Source: JACCQS01 sp050999295 (GTDB taxonomy: Bacteria; Actinomycetota; Actinomycetes; Mycobacteriales; Geodermatophilaceae). From it: a stretch of 6,266 nt of DNA. The position numbers and the translations under genes were made by a program. Location of the stretch: positions 1-6,266 of the forward strand of contig JBPCPI010000113.1 of assembly GCA_050999295.1 (NCBI GenBank), written 5' to 3'. Numbering within the stretch: position 1 is the stretch's first letter; every line of letters starts with the position of its first letter. Below are positions 6,187 through 6,266 of the stretch, one piece after another. A model generated the notes under the pieces. The model ran no database searches and had not been told where the DNA came from. It saw nothing but the letters and a program-made list of their open reading frames with translations.

Positions 6187-6266
6187 TTAACGACTCTTTA
6201 CCGAGCAGGCCTAAACGGACGCGCTGGCATGTCGCACGTGGTCTGAAGGCACGCAGCACATGACGC
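6187..6266. other. Right edge, nothing recognised
   Basis: These 80 bases include a locally AT-richer stretch (about 6178-6200, with GTTAAC) exactly where the membrane-protein fragment loses its reading frame. No homology is seen in any of the three minus-strand frames. It could be a rearrangement junction. Confidence 0.3.

Noticed and set aside
5717..6259. A 180-codon minus-strand open frame.
   Set aside because: It is in a different frame from both the CpaF and the TadB/TadC matches, and its Arg-rich sequence shows no family resemblance.
1..6266. CRISPR array, tRNA/rRNA genes, insertion-sequence ends or transposase genes.
   Set aside because: I saw no regularly spaced repeats, no cloverleaf-like sequence, no terminal inverted repeat pair and no transposase motif on either strand.

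Overview
The window comes from a high-GC bacterium, almost certainly an actinobacterium. The signs are strongly G/C-biased codon third positions in the two large genes, GTG starts inside 4-nt GTGA stop/start overlaps, an apparently leaderless toxin-antitoxin promoter, and actinobacterial-type Tad (CpaF) sequence. No genus can be fixed from the sequence alone.

Layout. (1) 1-404: a type II toxin-antitoxin operon on the minus strand. It has an antitoxin gene (105-368), then a PIN-domain VapC-like toxin that runs off the left edge (1-108), and a perfect 9-bp inverted repeat over the promoter (376-404). (2) 415-594: on the plus strand, the last ~50 codons of a decayed FAD/NAD(P)-dependent oxidoreductase, directly abutting the toxin-antitoxin promoter. 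(3) 595-831: no convincing gene, but a strong unused-looking ribosome binding site and a hairpin. (4) 832-5462: the main content, a two-gene minus-strand operon. The first gene encodes a 1106-residue helical-repeat protein resembling the DUF6493 group. The second encodes a 437-residue SWIM zinc-finger protein and is translationally coupled to the first by a 4-nt overlap. (5) 5463-5751: intergenic, with weak promoter-like elements. (6) 5752-6186: two broken pieces of a Tad/Flp pilus (type II/IV secretion) locus on the minus strand. One is an internal slice of the CpaF/TadA ATPase and the other is the membrane C-terminus of a TadB/TadC-type platform protein, and they are in the reverse of the usual order. 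(7) 6187-6266: nothing recognisable.

Overall this is an accessory or rearranged region. Two intact modules, the toxin-antitoxin pair and the DUF6493-like/SWIM pair, sit among fragments of unrelated genes. The DUF6493-like/SWIM pair is the most interesting part. Both families are poorly characterised, the coupling suggests that the two proteins act together, and the large protein carries a clear internal duplication. Proteins of these types are remembered as neighbours of MoxR AAA+ ATPases and VWA-domain proteins; none is present in this window.
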